From Paenibacillus contaminans (lineage in GTDB: Bacteria > Bacillota > Bacilli > Paenibacillales > NBRC-103111), in the NCBI RefSeq assembly GCF_003285015.1, contig NZ_QMFB01000014.1, positions 124,001 through 188,000 on the forward strand: a DNA stretch of 64,000 nucleotides, in the 5' to 3' direction. Shown piece by piece: positions 8,675 through 18,826 of the stretch. Each line of letters opens with the position of its first letter. The first letter of the stretch is position 1. A model generated the notes under the pieces. It was not told the DNA's origin. It ran no database searches and saw only the letters and a program-made list of their open reading frames with translations. Made by a program: the position numbers and the translations under genes.

Positions 8675-11600
8675 ATGTCACAGTCAAGCAGTGAAAAGAA
8701 GTCGCAAGCTTTCCCGCTTCGTATTTTAGTGACAGTCAGTTTCTTCATACTGCTATTGTGGAACGTTATCGGAATCGCCCAAGCCGACGCTCAGAATATC
8801 GGCGACGAATTGCTGACGAACGGCGGCTTCGAGCAGCTCCAGGACGGAGCGCCTATTCGTTGGAACGCGACGGGCGGTTGGACAAATCCGGAAATCTCGC
8901 TATCCAACGATGCGGCATATACGGGCTCCAATGGCATTGTGATCCAGACGGCACAAAACACAAAACCTTGGATCATGCAGATCGTACCGTACGAAGAAGG
9001 CGCGACCTACGAAATATCTACATGGTTGAAAGCTGTAGGGGTGCAAGGTGCCGGCGTAGGCTTCAAGCTTGAGTACTATAGGGGGCAGGATACCAGCTCG
9101 CCAAATCATTTGACTGAGTATGATAAGACGCTTTCCATTGCAAATGACGTGTTGACGGGAGACTGGCAAAAAATCAGCATGCAGGTCAGCGCACCGCCGG
9201 AAGCGGGGAACGTAAAAATATATTTGAGATTGTATGGGACCGGGACCGTTTATTTGGATGATGCTTCGTTTGTTCTGAAGCAGCACATGCCAATGATCGA
9301 GTTGAAGACGGATGAGCTTATCTACTATACGGGTGTGACGGAAGGCCATGTCAGCGCCGTCTTCCGTTCCCCTGAGATCCCTCTTTTCAACAAGCAAGCC
9401 GAAGTACGTATTTATCGCGAATCAACCGGCGTCACAATGGCTACGTATTCGATGGACGACGCTTCCTATCCGATGACGTTCGTTTTCGATCCTTCCATGA
9501 TGATCAAAAATGAGCCTTATCGCGTACAGGTGAAGCTATCGGATGACTCGAATGTGTTGCTGGAATCCGCCGAAGAGACGATCTATCGATTTGACCGGCC
9601 GACGATGCTTCAAGAGGACGGTACGCTTACGGTAAATGGAGCGCCGTTCTTCCCGGTGGCCGCTTATCATGCAGGTCTGAGCGATTATCCTTATTTGGCT
9701 CAATCCGGGGTAAATGCGGTGCAGGGGGTGGCGACGAATAATGCCGATGTGCAGCAAGCGGCGCTTGATACCGCACAGCAAAACGGGCTAAAGGTAATGG
9801 TACCGCTGTATTACAATATGCAAGTGCAGGAAAATGCGGCGACGACGCAGCAATTCGTCTCCAGGTTCAAAGATCATCCTGCGGTATTGGCATGGATGAT
9901 CATGGATGAGCCTATGCTTAACGGGAAGACAAAAGAAGAGCTTATTGACGCTTACCGAATCATTCGCACCATCGACGAAAAGCATCCGATCTATATGGTT
10001 GAAGCTCCTTTATTGTGGGCCTATGATACCACGGCCAAAATAGCCGATATTTTTGCGACGGATTCCTATCCGCTCCCCAATAACCCGATTTCTTTGGTTG
10101 GCGAGCATACCGTGCTTGGCAAACAAGCTGCCGGGGAAAGCAAGCCGGTTTGGACCGTACTGCAAGCGATGTATAATCAGAATCATCCTTACTTGCCGAC
10201 GATTGATGAAGTGCGAAATATGGCGTATCAGTCGCTCTTGAGCGGAGCACAAGGGTTGGCATACTATTCGTTCAACGAGCAATCCTTTCAATTGCGGAAT
10301 TCCGCATTATGGTCCGGCTTGGTCGGTTTCAAGGAGGAGCTGGGATTGCTTGGCCGGCTTGTTTCCAGCGCCGAACGGATCGGGGAAGGCCAGGAGGAAG
10401 ACAGCCGCTGGACCCTATGGAAGGATGGAGATATTTTGTATGCCGCTGCGGTTAATACGAGCGGGGAAATACGTCAGGTAACGGTGCCGATAGGTGCAAC
10501 GGGATATACCGCTGAATTGTTGTATGGCGATTCTCAATCGTCTCTTGATGAGCAGGGTGGTGTTTTGAATTTCCGGTTAGGGCCGAAGCAAGCGCAGCTG
10601 TACCGGATCATTCCGTTTCGAACGATGGTGGGGCAAGCGATTGAATCTGCAACCATCTTAAAAGCACTTTCCGAAAATCCGAAGTGGAATAAAAAGGTGC
10701 AGCGGCTTAGCACAAAGCTGACTGCCGTTCGAAACGAGCTGGAAACGGCTCAACCGAATATGGCCGATGTGATCAAGGATGCAGTCCGAACGATACGAAT
10801 CGTCGATCGTTTGACGAATAGGGCGGGGCATGAAACCGATGAGGAGCTCAAACAGGAGATGCTGTCCGAACTCGAACGGATCAAAGGGAATGTAATGCCG
10901 ATCGTCGGCTCCGAGCTGCTGATTGATGTTACCCTATCGGAAAATCAAATCATCGGACAGAGTCAAACGAACGAGCTGACCGTCTTCCTCCAAAATGAAG
11001 GTCAAAAGAATATGAGCAATATGCGGCTTTCATTAGCATTCCCTGCAGCTTTTGCCTTGGAGCCGGCGGTGGATTCGATATCCTTGCTGCAGAACGGTCA
11101 AACGGCGGAAAAGGTGTTTCCGTTCCAGATCGCTGCGACTGCCGCAGAGGGTCGTTATCCATTAGCGGTGAAAATTGATTACGATTACAAGGGGATTCCG
11201 GTAACGGTAATGAGATCCGTTTATTATCCGTATATCAATTTGATTCGTGCGGAAGTCAAGCCTGAAGCGATTGTAACGAACAAAGGAGGCAGCTTCCCTT
11301 TTGGGATAACGATTGCAAACAACGTTTCGAGAGAAATGCAAATTTCGTTGGAAGCGGGTCAGTTACCCTCCGGTATCATCATGCAGCTTCCTGATCCTTT
11401 CTTGCTCCCTGGGAACGGTCAAACGACTGTAACCGGCTCGGTCTATTTACCGCCGGGCGCAGCGGAAGGCAATTATGCACCGTCCATTATGATCGGGGCG
11501 GACGGAAATCATGTCCAATCGGTGCCGTTATCGATCAGCTATGACCATAATTTGCTTCAAAATCCGGGCTTTGAGCAGGCTGCCGGAGGTACGCCCGACG

Positions 11601-12019
11601 GTTGGAATATGCGGAAAGGGAGCTGGAGCGCCGGTGAAGCGCACAGCGGACAGTATGCCGTCGCGTTGACGCCGGACAGCGGCAATGCGTTTAACGTTAT
11701 CAATTCTTCGGGGTTTATTCCTGTTGAGGGCGGAGCGAAATATGTGCTGCGGGGATGGGTCAAGAACGAATCGACGACGGGTCTGGTACAGATCGGTTTG
11801 AGGCAAATCAAGGAGGACAAAACAGCTTCAGTCAGCTACACCTGGAAAACGATTAACCAAAACGCCGAGTGGACGTTTTACGAGCTGGAGGTCACGCCCC
11901 AGGCAGCCGCGAAATATTTGCAAGTCTACTTGAGCGTAGATACGAATACGAACGGACTCGCCTGGTTCGATGATTTGGATGTTCGGGAGGGGAAGTCAAA
12001 TGCTGAAAATCGGCATTAG
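8675..12019 (+). CDS. large secreted TIM-barrel glycoside hydrolase-like protein with CBMs
   Basis: Probable extracellular glycan hydrolase of 1114 residues. In order: signal/anchor helix at about 16-35; a CBM4_9-like jelly roll (LLTNGGFEQLQDGAPIRW) at about 45-200; a beta domain at about 205-300; a TIM barrel at about 305-650 beginning TLTVNGAPFFPVAAYHAG and containing AWMIMDEPML, whose Glu is a candidate acid/base; a helical spacer; two NEW3/Ig-like domains at about 755-960; and a second CBM (LLQNPGFEQAAGGTPDGW) at about 965-1110. ATG 8675 has GGGAGGATG upstream. The family number cannot be assigned by eye. It is co-directional with the importer and overlaps the next gene by 20 nt, so it is part of the same operon. 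Confidence 0.8.
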   Translation: MSQSSSEKKSQAFPLRILVTVSFFILLLWNVIGIAQADAQNIGDELLTNGGFEQLQDGAPIRWNATGGWTNPEISLSNDAAYTGSNGIVIQTAQNTKPWIMQIVPYEEGATYEISTWLKAVGVQGAGVGFKLEYYRGQDTSSPNHLTEYDKTLSIANDVLTGDWQKISMQVSAPPEAGNVKIYLRLYGTGTVYLDDASFVLKQHMPMIELKTDELIYYTGVTEGHVSAVFRSPEIPLFNKQAEVRIYRESTGVTMATYSMDDASYPMTFVFDPSMMIKNEPYRVQVKLSDDSNVLLESAEETIYRFDRPTMLQEDGTLTVNGAPFFPVAAYHAGLSDYPYLAQSGVNAVQGVATNNADVQQAALDTAQQNGLKVMVPLYYNMQVQENAATTQQFVSRFKDHPAVLAWMIMDEPMLNGKTKEELIDAYRIIRTIDEKHPIYMVEAPLLWAYDTTAKIADIFATDSYPLPNNPISLVGEHTVLGKQAAGESKPVWTVLQAMYNQNHPYLPTIDEVRNMAYQSLLSGAQGLAYYSFNEQSFQLRNSALWSGLVGFKEELGLLGRLVSSAERIGEGQEEDSRWTLWKDGDILYAAAVNTSGEIRQVTVPIGATGYTAELLYGDSQSSLDEQGGVLNFRLGPKQAQLYRIIPFRTMVGQAIESATILKALSENPKWNKKVQRLSTKLTAVRNELETAQPNMADVIKDAVRTIRIVDRLTNRAGHETDEELKQEMLSELERIKGNVMPIVGSELLIDVTLSENQIIGQSQTNELTVFLQNEGQKNMSNMRLSLAFPAAFALEPAVDSISLLQNGQTAEKVFPFQIAATAAEGRYPLAVKIDYDYKGIPVTVMRSVYYPYINLIRAEVKPEAIVTNKGGSFPFGITIANNVSREMQISLEAGQLPSGIIMQLPDPFLLPGNGQTTVTGSVYLPPGAAEGNYAPSIMIGADGNHVQSVPLSISYDHNLLQNPGFEQAAGGTPDGWNMRKGSWSAGEAHSGQYAVALTPDSGNAFNVINSSGFIPVEGGAKYVLRGWVKNESTTGLVQIGLRQIKEDKTASVSYTWKTINQNAEWTFYELEVTPQAAAKYLQVYLSVDTNTNGLAWFDDLDVREGKSNAENRH

Positions 12020-12866
12020 TTCATACAGCTTAAGTCAAGCAATCAGAACGGGCAAAATGACGATAATCGACGTGCTCGAATGGGCTGCAGACCATGGGAG
12101 CGAGCATGTGGAAATCGTGCCGATCGGATTTAGTCTGGATGACGATCCCGCGTTAATAGAGGAAATTCGCACGAAGGCCGATCGGCTGGGCATTCTGTTA
12201 TCGAATTACGCGATTGCGGCAAATTTTGTCCGCGATGATGAGAGGCAGTATGAAGCGGAAATTGCCCGGGTGAAAAAGCATGTAGATATTGCGGCTGCCC
12301 TGGGTGTTACACGGATGCGTCACGATGTCGCAACAAGGCCTGCTCAGGAAACGACGCTTACGCAATTTTATGCGGATTTGCCGTGCTTAACGGAGGCCTG
12401 CCGGCAAATTGCCGATTATGCCCGCAACTTCGGCATTACGACAAGCGTTGAGAACCATGGGATGTACATTCAGCATAGCGAACGGATTCAAACACTCGTT
12501 GATGAGGTCGACCGGGCCAATTTCAGAACGACACTGGATGTCGGAAACTTCCGGTGTGTGGATGAGGATCCCGTTGCAGCCGTGAAAAGAAACTTGCCGA
12601 TTGCCTCCATGATTCACCTGAAAGACTTTTACTATAGACCATCATACCGTAATCCGGGAGAAGGCTGGTTTCAAACGGTTAACGGAAATTATTTGCGAGG
12701 AGCGATTTTCGGTCAAGGCGATATTGACGTGTGGGAGGTTCTGCGGCTGATTAAGGCTTCCGATTATAACGGTTTTCTATCGCTGGAGTTTGAAGGCAAA
12801 GAGGAATGCGAATACGGGACGAGAGCAGGGCTAATCAATATTCGCCGAATATGGGAAAGTGTATGA
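12000..12866 (+). CDS. sugar phosphate isomerase/epimerase-like TIM barrel
   Basis: 288-residue AP-endonuclease-2/xylose-isomerase-type barrel that probably isomerises or epimerises an imported monosaccharide. Characteristic features are MLKIGISSYSLSQAIRTG at the start, SVENHGMYIQ (metal-ligand Glu), TTLDVGNFRCVDEDP, MIHLKDFYY and FLSLEFEGKEECEYG with the last metal-ligand Glu. ATG 12000 is preferred over the upstream codon at 11970 because GGGAGGGG lies 7 nt in front of it. It overlaps the 3' end of the secreted glycosidase gene by 20 nt, implying coupling. The substrate is unknown. Confidence 0.85.
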   Translation: MLKIGISSYSLSQAIRTGKMTIIDVLEWAADHGSEHVEIVPIGFSLDDDPALIEEIRTKADRLGILLSNYAIAANFVRDDERQYEAEIARVKKHVDIAAALGVTRMRHDVATRPAQETTLTQFYADLPCLTEACRQIADYARNFGITTSVENHGMYIQHSERIQTLVDEVDRANFRTTLDVGNFRCVDEDPVAAVKRNLPIASMIHLKDFYYRPSYRNPGEGWFQTVNGNYLRGAIFGQGDIDVWEVLRLIKASDYNGFLSLEFEGKEECEYGTRAGLINIRRIWESV

Positions 12867-13023
12867 TGATGCCGGGCGTTTACACTTCCTACAGGCCATC
12901 TATCGCAAAACATAATGGCATCCTAATAACTTGAAGTTATAATAAGTAATAGCGTTTCGTTAATCCTATCGTTCCAGTCTCCATTAACGCTAAAAATGTA
13001 CATAACGAAAGGGTGCACAATCC

Positions 13024-15777
13024 TTGAATCATTCCATGCTGATTATTCATTCATTACGCGTCAACGATAATGAGCGGCCCATGGGCATCGACGACAGGTC
13101 GATCGCTTTTACATGGAGGCTCGGCAGCGAGGAGCGGGGTACGGAGCAAGCCGCTTACCGGGTATTGGTTTCGACCGATCCCGCCGGGCTGGAACGAAGG
13201 GAAGGGAATGTATGGGACAGCGGGCGCGTGGAAGGTCATCCGCTGCGCGTCATTTATGAAGGGCCGCCTTTGCAGGGGCATACCCGGTATTGGTGGAAAG
13301 TGATCGTTTGGGAAAACAAAGGAGGCTCGGCGGAATCCGCTTCCGATTATTTCGATGCGGGACTGTCCCCAGGCGACTGGCAGGGGGAATGGATTTGGAA
13401 GCCGGATGATGCGAGGATCAATGATTTCGCCTATTTTCGTAAAGAAATTCGGTTGAATAAAGAAGCTGGACTAGCCAAGCTGTTCGTTTCCGCACACCAT
13501 TACCTGCAGCTGTTCGTGAACGGGCAGCGGGTCGGGGGCTACGGGTCGCCGGCGCCGACGAATCCTGTCAAAACGAAATATTATCTTGCCTACGACGTTA
13601 CGGGGCTGCTTCAAAATGGCGACAACTGCATCGCGGCGGTCGTCCATTATCTCGGCGGAGACGGGCAAAACTACGTAAACGGAGAGCCGGGGTTTCTTTT
13701 GCAGGGGCATATCGATTATGCGGACGGAACGTCGGAAACCGTCAAGACGGATCATACCTGGGAAACGCTAGCCGACATCCCGCATCAAATCGGGACACGT
13801 TATCAGCAAAACCGCCGTATTTCCGCGATCGAAGCGTTCGATGCCGGAAAGTCGGATGCGAGCTGGACGACCGCCGGGTACGAAGGGGCGTGCAAGCAAG
13901 CCGTAACGGCAGCTGCCATCGAAGAGCAGCGGTGGCCGTTGAAATGGCAGACGATTCCCGAAGGGGCCGTCGAGGAGACGATCGTTCCGACTGCGATGCC
14001 GGTGCAAGAGGCCGGACGGCAAGTGTTCGATGCGGGCAAAATCGTATCCGGCTGGCCGCGGCTGTCTGTCAAGGGAGTTCGAGGGGCGACGGTCAGGCTG
14101 CGCTATTCCGAGGATTTGGACGAAAACGGTTGCGTGAAACATAACGTTTGCAATGAAAAATCCGAGTTTTATTATGACGAGTATACGATGAGCGGAGCGG
14201 AAGAGGAGACGTGGGAGCCGAGTTTGTCTTATAAGGCATTCCGCTATGTCGAGGTGACCGGATATCCGGAGCTTTTGGAAGCGGGGCAGGTGCTCGTTGT
14301 GTCTGCTCATACCGCACTTCCTTATGAAGGCGGATTTCATTCGTCGAGCGCGCTGCTGAACGATATGTATGCCGCATGTATCCAAACGCAAAAAAACAAT
14401 GCCCTCGGCCAGCTCGTAGACTGTCCGCATCGCGAGCAGGCGCAATATCTCGCCGATTCCGACCTGCAGGCGGAGCTGCTGTTGTACCAGTTCTCGTCCG
14501 CCTCAACGGTGGAAAAGGTACTGGCCGATTTTGCCGACGGGCAGCTGGCGGACGGTACGTTTCCGTTCGTCTATCCGTCCAATTACGAGCATCCCGATTT
14601 CTACATCCGGATACCGGAGTGGGATTTGCATTTTCCGACTATCCTTTGGAAATTGTATCGGTTTACGGGAGACCAAAGAACGCTCGAACGGCTGTACGCG
14701 CCCGCCAAGAGGATGCTTGTGCATTACTTCGACCGGACGGATTTCAAACTGGGGCTTGTGCCGCAAAGCCGGGGCATAAAGCCGCGCGATTGGCATATCA
14801 GCGATCACCCATATCCGGAAATCGATCACAGCGGCGAATTTCTAACCGTACAAAACATGAAGCTTGCGCATGGTTTGACTCTGATGGCCGAGATGGCCGG
14901 CATTCTCGGCTACGAATCGGAAGCGGAGCAGATGACCGCCCGGTCGGAGCAGTTGTCGAAAGCGATTCTCGACAGCATGTACGACACGGAACATAAGCGG
15001 TTCCGCGACAGCTACGGCTCCGGGAGCAGCCATCAGGGTACGAATGCCGTCGCTCTGCACTACGGTTTCGCGCCGTCGGCTGACAGACAAGAGCTGCTTG
15101 ATACGGTCGCAGGCCAAGGACTCGAGACCAAAACGCTGCTGTCCCTCAACCTGCTGCATGTGCTGTTTCAGAACGGCCGCGAGGAGGACGGTTACCGGCT
15201 GTTGACCAAGACCGATTTTCCAAGCTGGGGTTATATGATCCTTCAAGGCTCCCCCACGATTTGGGAAGGCTTCCGGGATATCGAATCCCATTGCCATGCT
15301 TGGAACGCATACCCGGCGAGGATGATGGTCGAGTACATAGCCGGCATCCAAATGGAGGAAACCGGCTGGGAACGTATCCGCATCAATCCTTACGTGCCGG
15401 GTGACCTCGATCATGCCGCTGGCCAAATGATGACCCCGAGAGGGAAGGTAAGCGCAGGCTGGCAAAAGTCGGCTGAAAGCAGGGGACTGCAACTGAACGT
15501 GGACATCCCCGTCGGAACGGAAGCGTCCGTATGGATTCCTGCGGAAGATGCCGGCAGTATCGAGATTTGGGAGTCCGGCAGTCTGGTATGGGCGGATGGA
15601 GCGTTCCGCGCGTCCGTTGCTGGAATAACAGGCGGCAATGCTTCAAGCTCCGGGAAGTCGGGCGACCGCAGTCATGCAGCGAAGCACCGCGAGCCGGGTG
15701 ATGCGCACGGTGCGGGAGCATACGTCGTCCTGCAGATCCGTTCCGGCAGCTATGCGTTCGAATGCCGTCCGGCGTGA
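13024..15777 (+). CDS. alpha-L-rhamnosidase (GH78)
   Basis: Complete 917-residue GH78 enzyme. Order: Ig-like N-domain with the usual YRVLVS and GHTRYWWKV motifs (1-110), Bac_rhamnosid_N lectin-like domain (FAYFRKEIRL, 125-300), concanavalin-like domain (about 300-435), (alpha/alpha)6 catalytic domain with DCPHREQAQ, and a C-terminal beta domain after TIWEGFRDIESHCHAW. There is no signal peptide, so it should act in the cytoplasm on imported glycosides. TTG 13024 has AAAGGGTG about 11 nt upstream. Both GH78 copies carry an unusual Gly/Ser/Asn/Lys-rich insert just before the terminal YVVLQIRSGSYAFE strand. Over the shared part the two proteins are very similar, indicating a recent duplication. 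Confidence 0.93.
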   Translation: MNHSMLIIHSLRVNDNERPMGIDDRSIAFTWRLGSEERGTEQAAYRVLVSTDPAGLERREGNVWDSGRVEGHPLRVIYEGPPLQGHTRYWWKVIVWENKGGSAESASDYFDAGLSPGDWQGEWIWKPDDARINDFAYFRKEIRLNKEAGLAKLFVSAHHYLQLFVNGQRVGGYGSPAPTNPVKTKYYLAYDVTGLLQNGDNCIAAVVHYLGGDGQNYVNGEPGFLLQGHIDYADGTSETVKTDHTWETLADIPHQIGTRYQQNRRISAIEAFDAGKSDASWTTAGYEGACKQAVTAAAIEEQRWPLKWQTIPEGAVEETIVPTAMPVQEAGRQVFDAGKIVSGWPRLSVKGVRGATVRLRYSEDLDENGCVKHNVCNEKSEFYYDEYTMSGAEEETWEPSLSYKAFRYVEVTGYPELLEAGQVLVVSAHTALPYEGGFHSSSALLNDMYAACIQTQKNNALGQLVDCPHREQAQYLADSDLQAELLLYQFSSASTVEKVLADFADGQLADGTFPFVYPSNYEHPDFYIRIPEWDLHFPTILWKLYRFTGDQRTLERLYAPAKRMLVHYFDRTDFKLGLVPQSRGIKPRDWHISDHPYPEIDHSGEFLTVQNMKLAHGLTLMAEMAGILGYESEAEQMTARSEQLSKAILDSMYDTEHKRFRDSYGSGSSHQGTNAVALHYGFAPSADRQELLDTVAGQGLETKTLLSLNLLHVLFQNGREEDGYRLLTKTDFPSWGYMILQGSPTIWEGFRDIESHCHAWNAYPARMMVEYIAGIQMEETGWERIRINPYVPGDLDHAAGQMMTPRGKVSAGWQKSAESRGLQLNVDIPVGTEASVWIPAEDAGSIEIWESGSLVWADGAFRASVAGITGGNASSSGKSGDRSHAAKHREPGDAHGAGAYVVLQIRSGSYAFECRPA

Positions 15778-15934
15778 CGTCATACGTCAGGTGGCGGACC
15801 GGTGGTTACCACGCCGGCATTCGTGCGGTCGGAGGCAGCAATTGCGACGCAAATACGACGACGACTGGTTCATGAAGAAATTCGGCATTCCGTTTTGAAT
15901 TGCAATGAGGGATTATGGAATGAATAGTTGCTCG

Positions 15935-15985
15935 ATCATGCCAAATAACGCCTCCAATGGGAATGGAGGCGTTATTTGGCATGAT
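15935..15985. repeat. perfect 22-bp inverted repeat (large hairpin) in the 15778-16147 gap
   Basis: Arms 15935-15956 and 15964-15985 are exact reverse complements with a 7-nt loop. No T tract follows, so it is not a standard terminator, although it sits 157 bp after the second GH78 gene and shares the AACGCCTCCA core with the terminator after the first. The rest of the 370-bp gap shows no convincing gene. Confidence 0.8.
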
Positions 15986-16147
15986 AACGGCCTGCACTGG
16001 CTTCGGCTCCCGCATTTCTTGCGCCGGCATTGCCGAGCCTTGGGGTGTTTAGAAGCTTTATTCTTCCCGCCTCCCGAGCCGAAACGGGCAAATTCCCATT
16101 TCCCTAAAAATCCGTCGGCATGCGTCATCTAACCATACCGCTTATCC

Positions 16148-18736
16148 ATGGGGGAATATACTGCTAAAAGAGTTTTTCGCCAGATAAGAGGAAAGAGGTG
16201 TTACACGCTGGAAAAGGTTGCGAGAAAGGCCGCCGGACGGAAGATGAAGCGAAAACGCAGCGCGCGCATTCATAAATCCAAAAGTGCGAGAAGGCTTCGC
16301 CGCTCGAAGAGAAGCCGTCCTCTCAAACGGAGGAAAAGGATCGCGACGAAGCGTACCCCCCGCTTCGCGGCGCCGCCGAAAGATGAAGTCTGCGAGCTGC
16401 CGGATACCGGCGAAGACCGCGCTCCAGCTTACGACGTTCTGCGTTTTCCCGTTATCGAATGGGCATTCGGAAGACAGCGCCCTCAGCAGATAGCCGCGCA
16501 ATTTGCGGAGCATGGGCACCGCGTTTTTTATTTCTCCTTAGACTTCACTGCGATCCAAAATGATGAAGCGGCGCGAGAGGACGTATCCGAGCGGGTGAGC
16601 TTCAGCGAGATCGAGCCGAACGTATGGCAGGTAAAGCTTTGCGCGAACAAGCGGTTGAACGTTTACTGCGATACGCTGAACGACCCGACGGATCTGAGGT
16701 ATATGATATGGTCGATTGAGCATGTCATGAAGGTTTTCGATATCAGGCAATCGGTTTCGATCGTCGATCTTTCTTTTTGGGCTCCGCTCGTTCAGGCAGT
16801 CGGGAGAGGCAGTATCGTATACGATTGCATGGACGATCATACAGACTTCTCCACGAATTCTCCGGATATGCTGGAAGCGGAAATGGATTTGCTCGATAAC
16901 GCCGATATGGTGGTCGTGTCTTCGCAGAAGCTTTACGATTTCGCCGTTCAGCGAAATGATAAAACCGTTCTGATACGCAACGGAGTCGAGTTTGACCGGT
17001 TTCATAACACCCGCAAAAGGCTGGCTCCCGAGCTTGCCTCGATGACGGGTCCCGTAATCGGGTATTCCGGAGCGATTTCCGACTGGTTCGACATCGATCT
17101 GATCGATTTTTTGGCCGAGCGGAATCCGGGATGGACGTTTGTTTTGATCGGGCATACGTTCGGGTGCGATACGTCGAAGGTAGAGAAACGCAGCAATGTG
17201 TTCCTCCTCGGAGAATTGCCTTATGCCGAGCTACCGGGTTACCTCCACGGCTTTGACGTCTGTTTGATTCCGTTTCTGATCAACAATTTGACAATGGCGA
17301 CGAACCCCGTGAAGGTATACGAGTATTTGGCTGCAGGCAAGCCAGTCGTAGCTGCCAGACTGCCTGAGCTGGAGCTGCTGGGAAATAAGCTGGTACGAAT
17401 TGCTGACGAACCGGAGCAGTTTGAGAAAGACATCCGGCAAGTTATGGCGGAGCATAACGAGCTGGAGGCGATGAGAAGGAAACGGTTTGCCGCAGCGCAC
17501 TCTTGGAAAGACCGGTATTTGAGTTTTCACGCTGCCGTTGAAGCTTATTTGTTTCCGAAGGTGAGTATCGTGATCGTCGCTTTCAACCGCTGGGCGATGA
17601 CTAGTGCGTGCCTCGAAAGTCTGCTGTGCAATACGAACTATCCGAATTATGAAATCATCGTCGTCAACAACGGATCGACGGACGAAACGGAAAGCGGACT
17701 GGCTGCGATGCGGCATCCGAGAATCAGAACCGTTGCTTGCGACAGCAATGCCGGTTTTTCCGGAGGCAATGAAATAGGCTGCAAGGCGGCCTCTGGAGAG
17801 TACCTCGTTCTGTTGAACAACGATACGCTTGTGCCTTGCGGATGGCTTCCCCGGTTGATCAAGCCGTTAAAGGAGAATTTCGAGATCGGGCTTGTCGGTC
17901 CGATGTCGAATCATGTGGGCAACGATCAGGCGCTCGATTTTTTTTGCGGCAACAGCATAATCGGTGCCGACGAAGCTTGGCTGAGGGATTTTTATCGTTA
18001 CTACAGGGGCGGCGTACGCTTCACGGAAATGCTAGGCTTCTTCTGCGTGGCGATGAGGAAGGCGACGTACCTGAAAGTAGGGGAGCTCGATAAAGGGTAC
18101 GGCATCAGCATGTTCGAGGATGACGACTACTGCAAGCGAGTCAAGCAGGCAGGCTACCGGCTTGCCATCATCGAGGACGCATTCGTCTTTCATCACGGCA
18201 GCGCAAGCTTCCGGAACATGGATCAGGAGCAGTATAAGGAGCTGTGGAAGCGAAATAAGCGATATTTTGAGCAAAAATGGAATACGGATTGGGTTTTGCC
18301 GCCGCCGCCGGACTCGATTTTTCAGCAAAAAGACGATCCCGATTCGATTGCGGAAGCCGTTCGAGCGACAGGCCGAAAAAGCGTTCTCGTAATCGGCGAA
18401 ACGGATTGGACGCCGGAGACGAGTCATTGGCAAGCCGTAACCGAGTCGATGGCGGTGAACGGAAAGCAGCTCGTTATCGCGTATGTGCAGACGTATCATG
18501 GAGTGCCGCTGATCGGGATCCGCAAGATCGGCCCATCCTTGTACATGACGAATCGGATCGATTTGTTCGGCAAATGCGCGTTCGATCTGGTTATCCACCG
18601 CAAGGCTGCGGATGTTCCGGAGCCGTTCAAATCGCAAGCAGTCACCTTAGAAGCCATACGGGATGGTAGTTCCCGAAAGCTCGACCAGCTGCGGACGCCT
18701 TCCGCCAAAGCCGCGGCTTTACCCTTTGTTTTATGA
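16148..18736 (+). CDS. two-domain glycosyltransferase (GT4-like + GT2-like)
   Basis: Bifunctional glycosyltransferase of up to 862 residues. A very basic Arg/Lys-rich N-terminus (about 25-75) precedes a GT-B domain (about 95-440: FAEHGHRVFYFS, VIGYSGAIS, PVKVYEYLAAGKPVVA). A GT-A family 2 domain follows (about 465-720: VSIVIVAFNRW, VNNGSTDETE, LLNNDTLVP as the DxD region, MFEDDDYCKRVKQAGYRLA). A short Rossmann-like tail (SVLVIGETDWTP) ends the protein. ATG 16148 has no ribosome site; AAAGAGGTG precedes an in-frame CTG at 16208 and ATG 16244 is a third choice, so the start is uncertain. It probably glycosylates a surface or spore polymer. There is no partner operon. Confidence 0.85.
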   Translation: MGEYTAKRVFRQIRGKRCYTLEKVARKAAGRKMKRKRSARIHKSKSARRLRRSKRSRPLKRRKRIATKRTPRFAAPPKDEVCELPDTGEDRAPAYDVLRFPVIEWAFGRQRPQQIAAQFAEHGHRVFYFSLDFTAIQNDEAAREDVSERVSFSEIEPNVWQVKLCANKRLNVYCDTLNDPTDLRYMIWSIEHVMKVFDIRQSVSIVDLSFWAPLVQAVGRGSIVYDCMDDHTDFSTNSPDMLEAEMDLLDNADMVVVSSQKLYDFAVQRNDKTVLIRNGVEFDRFHNTRKRLAPELASMTGPVIGYSGAISDWFDIDLIDFLAERNPGWTFVLIGHTFGCDTSKVEKRSNVFLLGELPYAELPGYLHGFDVCLIPFLINNLTMATNPVKVYEYLAAGKPVVAARLPELELLGNKLVRIADEPEQFEKDIRQVMAEHNELEAMRRKRFAAAHSWKDRYLSFHAAVEAYLFPKVSIVIVAFNRWAMTSACLESLLCNTNYPNYEIIVVNNGSTDETESGLAAMRHPRIRTVACDSNAGFSGGNEIGCKAASGEYLVLLNNDTLVPCGWLPRLIKPLKENFEIGLVGPMSNHVGNDQALDFFCGNSIIGADEAWLRDFYRYYRGGVRFTEMLGFFCVAMRKATYLKVGELDKGYGISMFEDDDYCKRVKQAGYRLAIIEDAFVFHHGSASFRNMDQEQYKELWKRNKRYFEQKWNTDWVLPPPPDSIFQQKDDPDSIAEAVRATGRKSVLVIGETDWTPETSHWQAVTESMAVNGKQLVIAYVQTYHGVPLIGIRKIGPSLYMTNRIDLFGKCAFDLVIHRKAADVPEPFKSQAVTLEAIRDGSSRKLDQLRTPSAKAAALPFVL

Positions 18737-18826
18737 AAATACTTCGAAAAATGGTCGAGCAGGCATCATATGCCGCTCAACCATTTTTTTGTATGGACGA
18801 ATAAGAACATCTATCTTCTTTGTTGG

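Noticed and set aside
15905..16132. Small ORF across the 22-bp hairpin
   Set aside because: Its first third is the inverted repeat read through; both strands are open and neither has a ribosome site.
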